Source: Actinomycetota bacterium
Lineage (GTDB): Bacteria; Actinomycetota; Acidimicrobiia; Acidimicrobiales; Microtrichaceae
Direction: 5' to 3'
Length of the DNA stretch: 11,871 nucleotides
NCBI GenBank assembly: GCA_009700815.1
Contig: WLLG01000034.1
Coordinates: 1-11,871 of the forward strand
The translations under genes and the position numbers were made by a program. Positions 1 through 6,067 of this stretch are shown here, one piece after another. Numbering within the stretch: the stretch's first letter is position 1; each line of letters starts with the position of its first letter. The notes under the pieces were generated by a model. That model was not told where the DNA came from. It saw nothing but the letters and a program-made list of their open reading frames with translations, and searched no databases.

Positions 1-282
1 GGTGGAGTGTCGCCGGTCTGGGCTCAGATCCACGCAGATGTGATGAATCGACCGATTCGCCGAGTTGAGAATCCAATTCGGGCAAACGCCCGCGGTGCAG
101 CGTTGCTAGCGGGAGTAGCGCTTGGTGCAATCGATGTGAGCGACCTTGGTGCCAAGGTCAAGGTGGTTGAAGTTCACACACCCAACCCAGCGAATCGCAA
201 GGAATACGACCGTCTCTACAAGGCGTTCCGCTCGATGTACAAGCAGAACCGATCGATTCACCGCAAGCTCAACGCCCACTAG
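1..282 (+). CDS. FGGY-family carbohydrate kinase, C-terminal fragment (gene enters from the left edge)
   Basis: The reading frame is open from base 1 to the TAG at 280-282, giving 94 codons of a gene whose start lies outside the window. The first residues (GGVSPVWAQIHADVMNRPI) match the end of the second FGGY domain, where a Gly-Gly stretch is followed by W-x-Q-x-x-A-D. The later NARGAALLAGVALG stretch is the usual helix near the C-terminus of xylulokinase-like enzymes. Members phosphorylate a sugar or polyol with ATP in the cytoplasm. The substrate cannot be told from the C-terminus, so xylulokinase is only one option. A GTG at 7 could be mistaken for a start, but the homology runs through it to the edge, so I treat the gene as partial. 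Its stop overlaps by 4 bp the stop of the convergent crotonase gene. Confidence 0.85.
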   Translation, partial: GGVSPVWAQIHADVMNRPIRRVENPIRANARGAALLAGVALGAIDVSDLGAKVKVVEVHTPNPANRKEYDRLYKAFRSMYKQNRSIHRKLNAH

Positions 283-1124
283 CGAATCCGCGGAGTGATG
301 CGCTCACCAGAGGAGAACTTGCGTTGGCCTTCGGCAATGGACTCGTCGTCGTTCCCTAGGCCAATGAATGCCCAACCTTGCGCTAGCGCCTGACTGCGAG
401 TGAGTTCAAGGCCCGCCCACAGTGAACGCAGGGTGCCCTGCACGGCTCGTTGTGGAGCCGAGGCGATCACTGCAGCAAGTGCTTGAGCCGTATTCAGCAG
501 GTCGGCTCCAGGGACTACCTCAGAAACCAGACCGATGCGCTCAGCATGTGCAGCCGAAATGCGCTCATGGCTACCCACTAACGACATGCGGACCAGTTCC
601 CCAAAAGGCATTTTGTGTAAGAGGTGCAGTGGCTCAAACGTGGCCGTCATTCCAAAGGTCACATGAGGATCAAAGAACGTAGCGTGCTCGGCAGCGAGCA
701 AAATATCGCACTCGCCAAGCATGTAGAACGCTCCACCGCAGGCCATGCCATTGACTGCTGCAATAACAGGTTTCCACAAGTCATTCGTCTTCGGGCCGAG
801 CAACTCGCCAGGGTCATCAAAGTGAAAGGGGGTGGATCCAAACCCGGCGATTCGGTCATCGTCATGGTCAGCTACGGCTCGAGCACCACCTTGGCCGTCA
901 TCGATCTGTTCAGTGCGGTCAATGCCGGTACAGAACGCTCGATCGCCAGCGGCAGTCAGCACGATGCAGCGAACCTCGTCCTGGTGGCGCATGCTTCGCC
1001 AGAGTTGATGGAGTTCATGCACCATCTGGGAATTGAACGAGTTCAGAACCTCTGGGCGGTTGAGCGTCACGGTGGCAACGCCCTGTTCGCTGAGTTCTAC
1101 GGTGATGGTCTCATGTTCTGACAT
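279..1124 (-). CDS. Crotonase-superfamily protein A (annotated-type enoyl-CoA hydratase/isomerase), lacking both standard catalytic Glu
   Basis: A 281-residue protein of normal length for a single-domain crotonase acting on an acyl-CoA thioester in the cytoplasm. The N-terminal strand reads VATVTLNRPEVLNSFN (about 16-31). The two oxyanion-hole segments are RAFCTGID (62-69) and NGMACGGAF (125-133). Aligning the second segment with rat mitochondrial hydratase, whose glutamates E144 and E164 are 20 residues apart, puts Tyr134 and His154 (in FFDPHV) at those sites. Simple hydratase chemistry is therefore doubtful. A different lyase, isomerase or thioesterase-like reaction is possible and the substrate is unknown. 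The ATG at 1124 is the most upstream start available, because an in-frame TAG lies two codons before it. The AGGAG motif directly touches the ATG with no spacer, so initiation may be weak or leaderless. The gene lies downstream of crotonase B on the same strand. Confidence 0.9.
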   Translation of the reverse strand: MSEHETITVELSEQGVATVTLNRPEVLNSFNSQMVHELHQLWRSMRHQDEVRCIVLTAAGDRAFCTGIDRTEQIDDGQGGARAVADHDDDRIAGFGSTPFHFDDPGELLGPKTNDLWKPVIAAVNGMACGGAFYMLGECDILLAAEHATFFDPHVTFGMTATFEPLHLLHKMPFGELVRMSLVGSHERISAAHAERIGLVSEVVPGADLLNTAQALAAVIASAPQRAVQGTLRSLWAGLELTRSQALAQGWAFIGLGNDDESIAEGQRKFSSGERITPRIR

Positions 1125-1385
1125 CTCCTAGTTGTAGACCACCGGGCGAGTCCATGTCATGTGAGCGGAGCATGAGAAGAGAATCACAAGTCAACTTCTT
1201 GACCTTTGAGTCTGCGAGGAGCAAGGTGATGGGGTAGTGAAATTGACCGCTTGACTTGTTGGAGCGCGAACGACGGATGAGCTTCAGACGGACTCCACTG
1301 AGAAGTGTGAGACTCGAGTACGCCACCGGGTTCGACCGCAAACGCAACAAGGCCAAGCGGTCGGTTTCGCGAACAGGACCAGCGT
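1125..1385 (-). other. Gene-free stretch with overlapping inverted repeats upstream of crotonase A
   Basis: No convincing gene lies in these 261 bp; the short frames crossing it overlap real genes and have no family signature. It holds two exact 9-bp inverted repeats that share a middle element. ACAAGTCAA at 1186-1194 pairs with TTGACTTGT at 1251-1259. GACCGCTTG at 1245-1253 pairs with CAAGCGGTC at 1354-1362. Because 1245-1253 and 1251-1259 overlap, the two stems would be mutually exclusive in RNA. A smaller hairpin, GTCAA-CTTC-TTGAC, lies at 1190-1203. The motif TTGAC also recurs as a direct repeat at 1243 and 1251. This could be a leader of the crotonase A transcript or an operator cluster; neither is proven. 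I see no clear -35/-10 pair or U-rich terminator. Confidence 0.45.
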
Positions 1386-2243
1386 TTACCAGCCCTTGAA
1401 CTCGGGTGATCGCCGCTCACGGAAAGCCGTAAGCCCCTCTGCAAAGTCAGCCGAGGCGGTCAGCAAGTCCTGCGCCATGGCTTCTTCTTCAAACGCAGTT
1501 TGACGGCTCGATTCAAACGAGCGATTGATGAGCCACTTGGTCAGTCCAAGTGCTTTGGTCGGCGAAGCCACGAGGCGCTCTGTAAGAGCAGCAACAGCCT
1601 CGTGAAGCTCTGCTGCGGGAACAACTCGGTTGGCAATTCCTAGCTGCGCACATCGCTCCGCTGGAACGCTGTCGGCCAGAAACATCAGTTCCTTGGCAAT
1701 CTGTGGGCCAACTATGCGTGGGAGCAAGTAGGCACCGCCCGCATCCGGAAGAATGCCGCGTTTCACAAATACTTCAACCAGCTTCGCCGTGTCGGACATC
1801 ACCACTAAGTCAGCTGCGAGTACAAGATGTGCACCCCCGCCAGCAGCGGTTCCGTTCACTGCCGCGATTACTGGTTTTTCGCAGTCAAGAATTGAGGCGA
1901 CTAGGCGCTGCCAGCCACGCTTAATCATGCGCGAGGCATCACCCATGGCGCGCTCTGGTGCTCCCTCTGGCCGGGGTGGCGCTGGCTTTTGGGCTCCACC
2001 CAAATTTGCACCAGTACAAAAGTGCCGTTCGCCGGCACCAGTGAGCACTACGGCCCGAACCGCAAGATCTGCCGATGCCCACTCAAACCAATCGGTGAGC
2101 TGATCGCGCATAGCGGCATTCAGAGAGTTGCCTTGGTCCGGCGCATTGATCGTGATGGTCGCAACACCTGCTTCAGAGGTGTACAACACCAGGTCATCTG
2201 CCGGATTTTCGGCAGCGGGGCTAGCGGCACTGGGATTGCTCAT
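1386..2243 (-). CDS. Crotonase-superfamily protein B (enoyl-CoA hydratase/isomerase-like, LPDAGG type)
   Basis: A 285-residue crotonase from the ATG at 2243. That start is preferred over the TTG at 2255 because GGAG sits six bases upstream of it. Oxyanion-hole segments are RHFCTGANL (73-81) and NGTAAGGGAHL (130-140). At the two hydratase glutamate positions the protein carries His139 and Phe159, so it is probably not a classical hydratase. It has GILPDAGGAYLLPR (163 on), with Asp167 at the place where several isomerase and dehalogenase members of the superfamily carry a working aspartate. An isomerase-type reaction on an unsaturated or ring acyl-CoA is a reasonable inference, not a proof. An Ala/Pro-rich loop lies at about 84-99. 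The gene follows the ATP-grasp gene with a 69-bp gap and may share its transcript. It is only distantly similar to crotonase A, so this is not a recent duplication. Confidence 0.9.
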   Translation of the reverse strand: MSNPSAASPAAENPADDLVLYTSEAGVATITINAPDQGNSLNAAMRDQLTDWFEWASADLAVRAVVLTGAGERHFCTGANLGGAQKPAPPRPEGAPERAMGDASRMIKRGWQRLVASILDCEKPVIAAVNGTAAGGGAHLVLAADLVVMSDTAKLVEVFVKRGILPDAGGAYLLPRIVGPQIAKELMFLADSVPAERCAQLGIANRVVPAAELHEAVAALTERLVASPTKALGLTKWLINRSFESSRQTAFEEEAMAQDLLTASADFAEGLTAFRERRSPEFKGW

Positions 2244-2312
2244 AAGTGGCTCCAATTGAGTAGTGAACGCATGCGCACTGATTGGATTCTGAGCGCTGGC
2301 GAGAAAGCGTGG

Positions 2313-3203
2313 TCAGGCTAGTGCCCGCGCATAGGCGGCTGCGGCGCGAGCGGGGCTTGCAGCGTCGGTGCGCAGAAAGTACGAGGGCTCAGTCAGTTCG
2401 AGTTCGAGCAGTTGCGGCTGGCCGTCGCTGCCCTCGAGTACATCGACGCGGGCGTACAGCAGTGAATCTGTGCCACATCGCTCGCGGGTTATTTGGAGTG
2501 CCCTGTGGGCTAGTTCAAGCTGCGCCGGGGAGGGCACTCGAGGTGTAATTGCTTCGGGGGCGTAGAGCCCAGCGACTGGGGCGATTCCTTCAGTCAGCAA
2601 GGCGCCCTTGCGAAAGCCATGGCTGAATTCGTCCAAGAAAAAGACCATCCCAGTTTCACCTACATCTTCAACTGAGTCGATGTAAGGCTGCACCATGACC
2701 TGATAGCCCGCCTCTAGTAGCTGTTCAAGGTGTGCTCTGGCCTCAGCTCGGTCAGATTGGCCGTATTGGGCTGTGTTTCTAGAGCCTGAGCTAATAGTTG
2801 GCTTGACTACAAATCTGCCCTCGATGGGAAACACCTGCTCCTCGAAGGAGGTCAGATCAGACAGAAACTCGGTAGGTACTACCGGCAGACCGGCCTTCGC
2901 AAGATCGGCTAGATAGTGCTTGTCGATGTTCCAACGAAGGACTGCGAGCGGGTTCAGGACCTTGGTGCTCAACTGAATCTGTTCAAGCGCGGCCAAGAAC
3001 TCGGACGGGCGCTCGGTGTAATCCCATGGAGAGCGCAGGACCGCTGCCGTGTAGCTGCTCCAGTCGATTTCTGGTGAATCCCAGATTGCAGGCTCGGCCA
3101 AGATCTGTTGGTCAGCTAGTGCTTGAACCAACAGCGGGGCGTCATCATCGATTTCCCATGCGTCGGTGCAAGTTATGAGTGCAATACGTGTCTGAGCCAA
3201 CAA
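2313..3203 (-). CDS. ATP-grasp domain ligase of unknown substrate
   Basis: A 296-residue cytoplasmic protein of an actinobacterial ATP-grasp family often annotated as glutathione-synthetase-like; the cycloserine ring-closing enzyme DcsG is, as far as I recall, a related characterised member. Visible landmarks are the N-terminal Rossmann-like segment with AVLRSPWDYTERP (54-66), LNPLAVLRWNIDKHYL (83-98), the ATP-binding lysine in RFVVKP (Lys134) with an SSGSRN loop, VMVQPYIDSVEDVGETGM, LYARVDVL, and the acidic metal-binding strand ELELTEPS (267-274, Glu267/Glu269/Glu272). Such enzymes join a carboxylate to an amine or thiol through an acyl-phosphate. The start is TTG at 3203, directly after the upstream TAA, with AGGGA five bases before it, so translation is probably coupled to the oxidoreductase gene. 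A TTG one codon further in is an equal alternative. I cannot name the substrate. Confidence 0.85.
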   Translation of the reverse strand: MLAQTRIALITCTDAWEIDDDAPLLVQALADQQILAEPAIWDSPEIDWSSYTAAVLRSPWDYTERPSEFLAALEQIQLSTKVLNPLAVLRWNIDKHYLADLAKAGLPVVPTEFLSDLTSFEEQVFPIEGRFVVKPTISSGSRNTAQYGQSDRAEARAHLEQLLEAGYQVMVQPYIDSVEDVGETGMVFFLDEFSHGFRKGALLTEGIAPVAGLYAPEAITPRVPSPAQLELAHRALQITRERCGTDSLLYARVDVLEGSDGQPQLLELELTEPSYFLRTDAASPARAAAAYARALA

Positions 3204-4142
3204 TTACTTCCCTGTCATGCGGGCAACCAACGGAGCAAACTCCTTTGCAGAGTCCCCTGGAATCACATGATAGGAGTAGCCCCAGCGATCTCGGCGCGCC
3301 TCAACTTGTTCTGCGAGTTGGTCGATCGTGCCGAGCATGACCATCGGAGAGTCCAACAGTGCCTCTGGATCGGCCTCGAATGCGGGAGCGAGCAACTCGG
3401 CCATTCCGGCTGCGTCCTCGGTGATGTTTGCCACTGCAAGCCAGGCGTTGAGTTCCAGGTCGTCAAAGCGGTCGCCGGCACCTTGTTGAACCCAAGCCAC
3501 CTTCTGGTCGATCCGGTCCACTTGTGCATCGCGCGCCGCAGCGGAGTCAATCTCCCCCGAGTGAATCGATGGGTTGATGCCGACTATGTCTGCAGTTGCT
3601 CCTGCGTATCGCAGCATGCGAGCGGCACCGGCACCAATCAGCAGGGGAGGACCCTCGGGTCGAAATGGCTTTGGGGAACCCTCAAGTTCTGTGATGGTGA
3701 AGTGCTCACCCGAAAATGAAAACGCACCGGGAGCAAAGAGCCCTTTCAAGATGGCGACCACTTCGATCATTCGGTCAACGCGCACCTTTGGTGGGTCCAT
3801 GGGAATGCCCGAGCCCTTATAGTCCGATGCCATCCACCCAGCACCAAGACCAAGCTCGAGTCGTCCCTGCGAAATTTGGTCGATCGATGCAAGCTCTCGA
3901 GCAAGAACCACCGGGTGACGGTAATCGGCTGCGAGTACGAGCGGCCCAACGAGTAACTCAGTGGTGACTGCTGCGGCCGAGGCCATAGCTGCGATTGGGC
4001 CGAGTCCCTCGGTGAAGTGATCGGGCACAAATAGCGTGCAGTAACCGGCGTCTTCAAGCCAGCGGACTGAGTCCGTCCAAGTCATCCCTTCTAGGGGACC
4101 ATGAAGTTCTGCAGCGAAACGAAATTTGCGAGGGTGTGCCAT
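3204..4142 (-). CDS. LLM-class F420-dependent oxidoreductase (luciferase-like, MSMEG_2516-type family)
   Basis: A 312-residue TIM-barrel flavin/deazaflavin oxidoreductase. Signature stretches are LEDAGYCTLFVPDHF near the N-terminus, LLVGPLVLAADYRHPVVLARE, GRLELGLGAGWMASDY, PKVRVDRMIEVVAILKGLF and PPLLIGAGAARMLRYAGATADIVG. Together these match the probable F420-dependent group typified by MSMEG_2516 rather than bacterial luciferase itself. The cofactor assignment rests on family resemblance; no F420 biosynthesis gene is in view. The reaction would be a hydride transfer on an unknown small molecule. The stop codon abuts the start of the ATP-grasp ligase, which implies co-expression and perhaps a shared pathway. 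No Shine-Dalgarno is visible before the ATG at 4142, but a TACTGT box ends seven bases upstream, as expected for leaderless transcription. It heads the minus-strand gene block. Confidence 0.92.
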   Translation of the reverse strand: MAHPRKFRFAAELHGPLEGMTWTDSVRWLEDAGYCTLFVPDHFTEGLGPIAAMASAAAVTTELLVGPLVLAADYRHPVVLARELASIDQISQGRLELGLGAGWMASDYKGSGIPMDPPKVRVDRMIEVVAILKGLFAPGAFSFSGEHFTITELEGSPKPFRPEGPPLLIGAGAARMLRYAGATADIVGINPSIHSGEIDSAAARDAQVDRIDQKVAWVQQGAGDRFDDLELNAWLAVANITEDAAGMAELLAPAFEADPEALLDSPMVMLGTIDQLAEQVEARRDRWGYSYHVIPGDSAKEFAPLVARMTGK

Positions 4143-4149
4143 AGAGCGA

Positions 4150-4155
4150 ACAGTA
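4150..4155 (-). promoter_or_regulatory. Candidate -10 box for a leaderless transcript of the oxidoreductase/ATP-grasp genes
   Basis: On the minus strand TACTGT fits the TANNNT actinobacterial -10 pattern and ends seven bases before the ATG at 4142, so transcription could start at the A of the start codon. There is no convincing -35 hexamer, and no Shine-Dalgarno that would argue against a leaderless message. It is a short pattern that can occur by chance. Confidence 0.35.
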
Positions 4156-4180
4156 CCAAGTGTGAACTCTTGCTCAGGTA

Positions 4181-4200
4181 ACTCCAGCGAAACGCTGAGT
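4181..4200 (-). terminator. Hairpin downstream of the lipoprotein gene, possible terminator
   Basis: CAGCG (4185-4189) and CGCTG (4193-4197) form a 5-bp stem with an AAA loop. It is extended by ACT/AGT outside a one-base bulge. It lies just after the stop of the propeller lipoprotein gene (4206) and before the oxidoreductase start region. No U-run follows, so a role in termination is uncertain. Confidence 0.35.
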
Positions 4201-4205
4201 GATTA

Positions 4206-5894
4206 TCAGACTGAACTTGCTGCAGCGCCGCCGCTGGTTGGAAGTTGAAAGGCCAACAAGAATCCGTCTATCCCGCCCGCCGGGGGAGTACTTGCAACTT
4301 GACCGGCGGTTGTTCCAGAGAGCACGAGCAGGCCTCCCTCGGTGGTACTCAGCCCAGTGGTGACCTCATCGGCGGCCGATCCCAATCTTGTCACCCAGCG
4401 AACTTCTCCAGTTTCGGAATCCAGAGAAGCCAAGAACGAGTCGGTCCCCCCGCCAGGGCCGATCTCTTCATTGAGGTCGCCCAATCCGATCAGCCCCGGG
4501 GCGCCTGCTCCGCCATCTTGAACCGTTCCGCCTGCTGTGCCGTCTTGAGCCGTTCCGCCTGCTCCGCTTTGGCCGCTGCGTGTAGTACCAGCCACATAGA
4601 TGTTGTCGCCGTCTGCTGTTACTGCCGTCGCTATGTCCTCGAACTCTGAGCCCAGTTGTGTCGCCCAGCGAATCGTGCCATCGCTTGCAAACGAGGTGAT
4701 AATTGCATCGGTGCTCCCGCTGTTTGCTAGAGGCCCAGACTGATCGATGTCTCCATCGGTTGAGCCAACAGCGATGAAGCGCTCGGTTCCTTGGCGTGCG
4801 TCACCCGATGTTGCTACGGCTCGGAACTCCTCGGTCCCAGCACCACCGAACTGAGTAACCCACCGCTGGACGCCCTTGCTATCGATGCGAGAAATCCAGG
4901 CATCTCGAAGTCCCTTGGAGCGGCCCTCGAGGTCGCCATCAGTAAACCCAACAAAGATTCCGTCTTCGGCCACGGTGCAGACCCCGAGCGCAGCGTCAGT
5001 TGCCGAGGTTCCAAACTGCCGAGCCCATCGGGCAGTTCCGTCAGCGTTGACCCGAACTGCCAGAGCATCTCCGGCGCCAAGGCCGCGCCCAGCAGGGTCC
5101 TCTGCTCCAGGGAAGTAGCCATCAACTACCCCGGAGGCGAATCCAACTACGTCAGGCATGTCTGGCAGGTTCGATTTTGCTTGAGTGGGCTCCTGGGGGA
5201 GTGCTAGCCCTGTGATTCGTTCTTCACCGCTTCCGCCTAATTGCGTGACTCCCTGCGAGCTGCTTGACGGCAACGGAGCGCACCAAGCATCGTTCGCTGC
5301 ACCGGGTTCGCCCTCACCACTTGCACCTCCGGTTGCACCGCCAGTCGAACCACCACTGTTTCCGGCTCCAGAGATGGCCCCAAGTAGCCCGGTTGTAGAT
5401 CCGCAGGCAAGCGAACCCTTGCCCGATGCCGCAACTCCAGCGGCAGACTCGTCACCCGTAGTTCCGAACTGATCCGTTGTCTGGATGGCACCTTCGGAAT
5501 CCACCTTCACGCTCAGGACATCGGTGCCGCCGATTACAGGCTTGTCAATCCCTTGACTGGTTGATCCAACGGCCACCACTGAGGTCTGAACTCCTGCAAC
5601 CGCATTCAGAACATCGTCACCTAGACCACCAACCTGCACAGCCCAGGCCAGTTTCGGGGGAGTCTCGGGCGCTGCCGCAGCGCCTTGGTCCGGAGGCAGG
5701 CTTGTTGGGGTAGTTGAGGTGGTGGTCCCGTGTTCAGGCAAGGTGACCGTGGCTGGTTCTTCTGTATTGAACGAGCAAGCGCTTAGGCCAATAAGCGAAG
5801 TCACTGCGAGAGCCGCAGCGCACAGGCGCAGCAGCACGCGCGAACGTGTACGTGGGGAGCGCACAAGTTTCGGCTCGGGTCGCGTGGCTCTCAC
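4206..5894 (-). CDS. Secreted lipoprotein with a predicted seven-bladed SBBP-type beta-propeller
   Basis: A 562-residue protein from GTG at 5894, chosen because AGAGGA lies ten bases upstream and because it leaves a proper signal. The N-terminus has an Arg-rich region (to 19), a hydrophobic stretch (20-39) and the lipobox LSAC with Cys40, so the mature protein should be lipid-anchored outside the membrane. A Thr/Pro-rich tether (44-80) follows. Then come seven imperfect repeats starting near residues 84, 141, 217, 291, 345, 411 and 499. Each opens with a variant of W-x-T-Q-[FL]-G-x-x-x-x-[DE]-E, continues with an A-V-G-S/T-T-x-G strand, and usually ends in D-G-x-x-R-W. This is the pattern of SBBP (beta-propeller) repeats, and seven is a standard blade number. 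Gly-rich loops interrupt blades 2 and 6. No catalytic motif is visible; binding or scaffolding at the cell surface is plausible. A longer frame to 6146 is rejected. Confidence 0.82.
   Translation of the reverse strand: MRATRPEPKLVRSPRTRSRVLLRLCAAALAVTSLIGLSACSFNTEEPATVTLPEHGTTTSTTPTSLPPDQGAAAAPETPPKLAWAVQVGGLGDDVLNAVAGVQTSVVAVGSTSQGIDKPVIGGTDVLSVKVDSEGAIQTTDQFGTTGDESAAGVAASGKGSLACGSTTGLLGAISGAGNSGGSTGGATGGASGEGEPGAANDAWCAPLPSSSSQGVTQLGGSGEERITGLALPQEPTQAKSNLPDMPDVVGFASGVVDGYFPGAEDPAGRGLGAGDALAVRVNADGTARWARQFGTSATDAALGVCTVAEDGIFVGFTDGDLEGRSKGLRDAWISRIDSKGVQRWVTQFGGAGTEEFRAVATSGDARQGTERFIAVGSTDGDIDQSGPLANSGSTDAIITSFASDGTIRWATQLGSEFEDIATAVTADGDNIYVAGTTRSGQSGAGGTAQDGTAGGTVQDGGAGAPGLIGLGDLNEEIGPGGGTDSFLASLDSETGEVRWVTRLGSAADEVTTGLSTTEGGLLVLSGTTAGQVASTPPAGGIDGFLLAFQLPTSGGAAASSV
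4503..4575. repeat. 27-bp tandem repeat inside the propeller lipoprotein gene
   Basis: Unit 1 (4503-4529) and unit 2 (4530-4556) each begin GCCTGCT, contain TCTTGA[AG]CCGTTCC and differ at only a few bases. A partial third copy starts at 4557. They encode the Gly-rich loop of blade 6, with the repeating residues GGT[AV]QDG. The period is a multiple of three, so copy-number change would keep the frame. Confidence 0.85.
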
Positions 5895-6067
5895 TGAATT
5901 TAATTCCTCTCGGTACAGCGAATCTTCAGAGTGACTGCTACTAGATGACCTATCTTGGCCTCTCAGGGACCCCTTATGCTCGCGCTCTCGGTGCGTGGGT
6001 GGGATTTCTGAGTAATTCCAAGGGCAATCCCTCGCATGATCGCGCTGCGTTGTGGGAAACTGAGCGG
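5895..6067. promoter_or_regulatory. Divergent intergenic region between the propeller lipoprotein and GYF_2 genes
   Basis: These 173 bp separate two divergent starts and must carry promoters for both unless one is read through. The lipoprotein's Shine-Dalgarno (AGAGGA on the minus strand) is at 5905-5910. On the plus strand TATGCT at 5975-5980 fits a -10 pattern, but the nearest -35-like TTGGCC (5955-5960) is only 14 bases away, so I do not call it firmly. No clear operator palindrome is visible. Confidence 0.4.

Noticed and set aside
624..1121. 165-codon plus-strand frame opposite crotonase A
   Set aside because: The minus-strand frame has full crotonase signatures; the plus frame resembles nothing known.
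2244..2255. TTG 2255 start for crotonase B
   Set aside because: It overlaps the GGAG that is correctly spaced for ATG 2243.
5945..6067. 41-residue N-terminal extension of the GYF_2 protein
   Set aside because: No ribosome binding site or family similarity; the GYF_2 domain begins shortly after ATG 6068.
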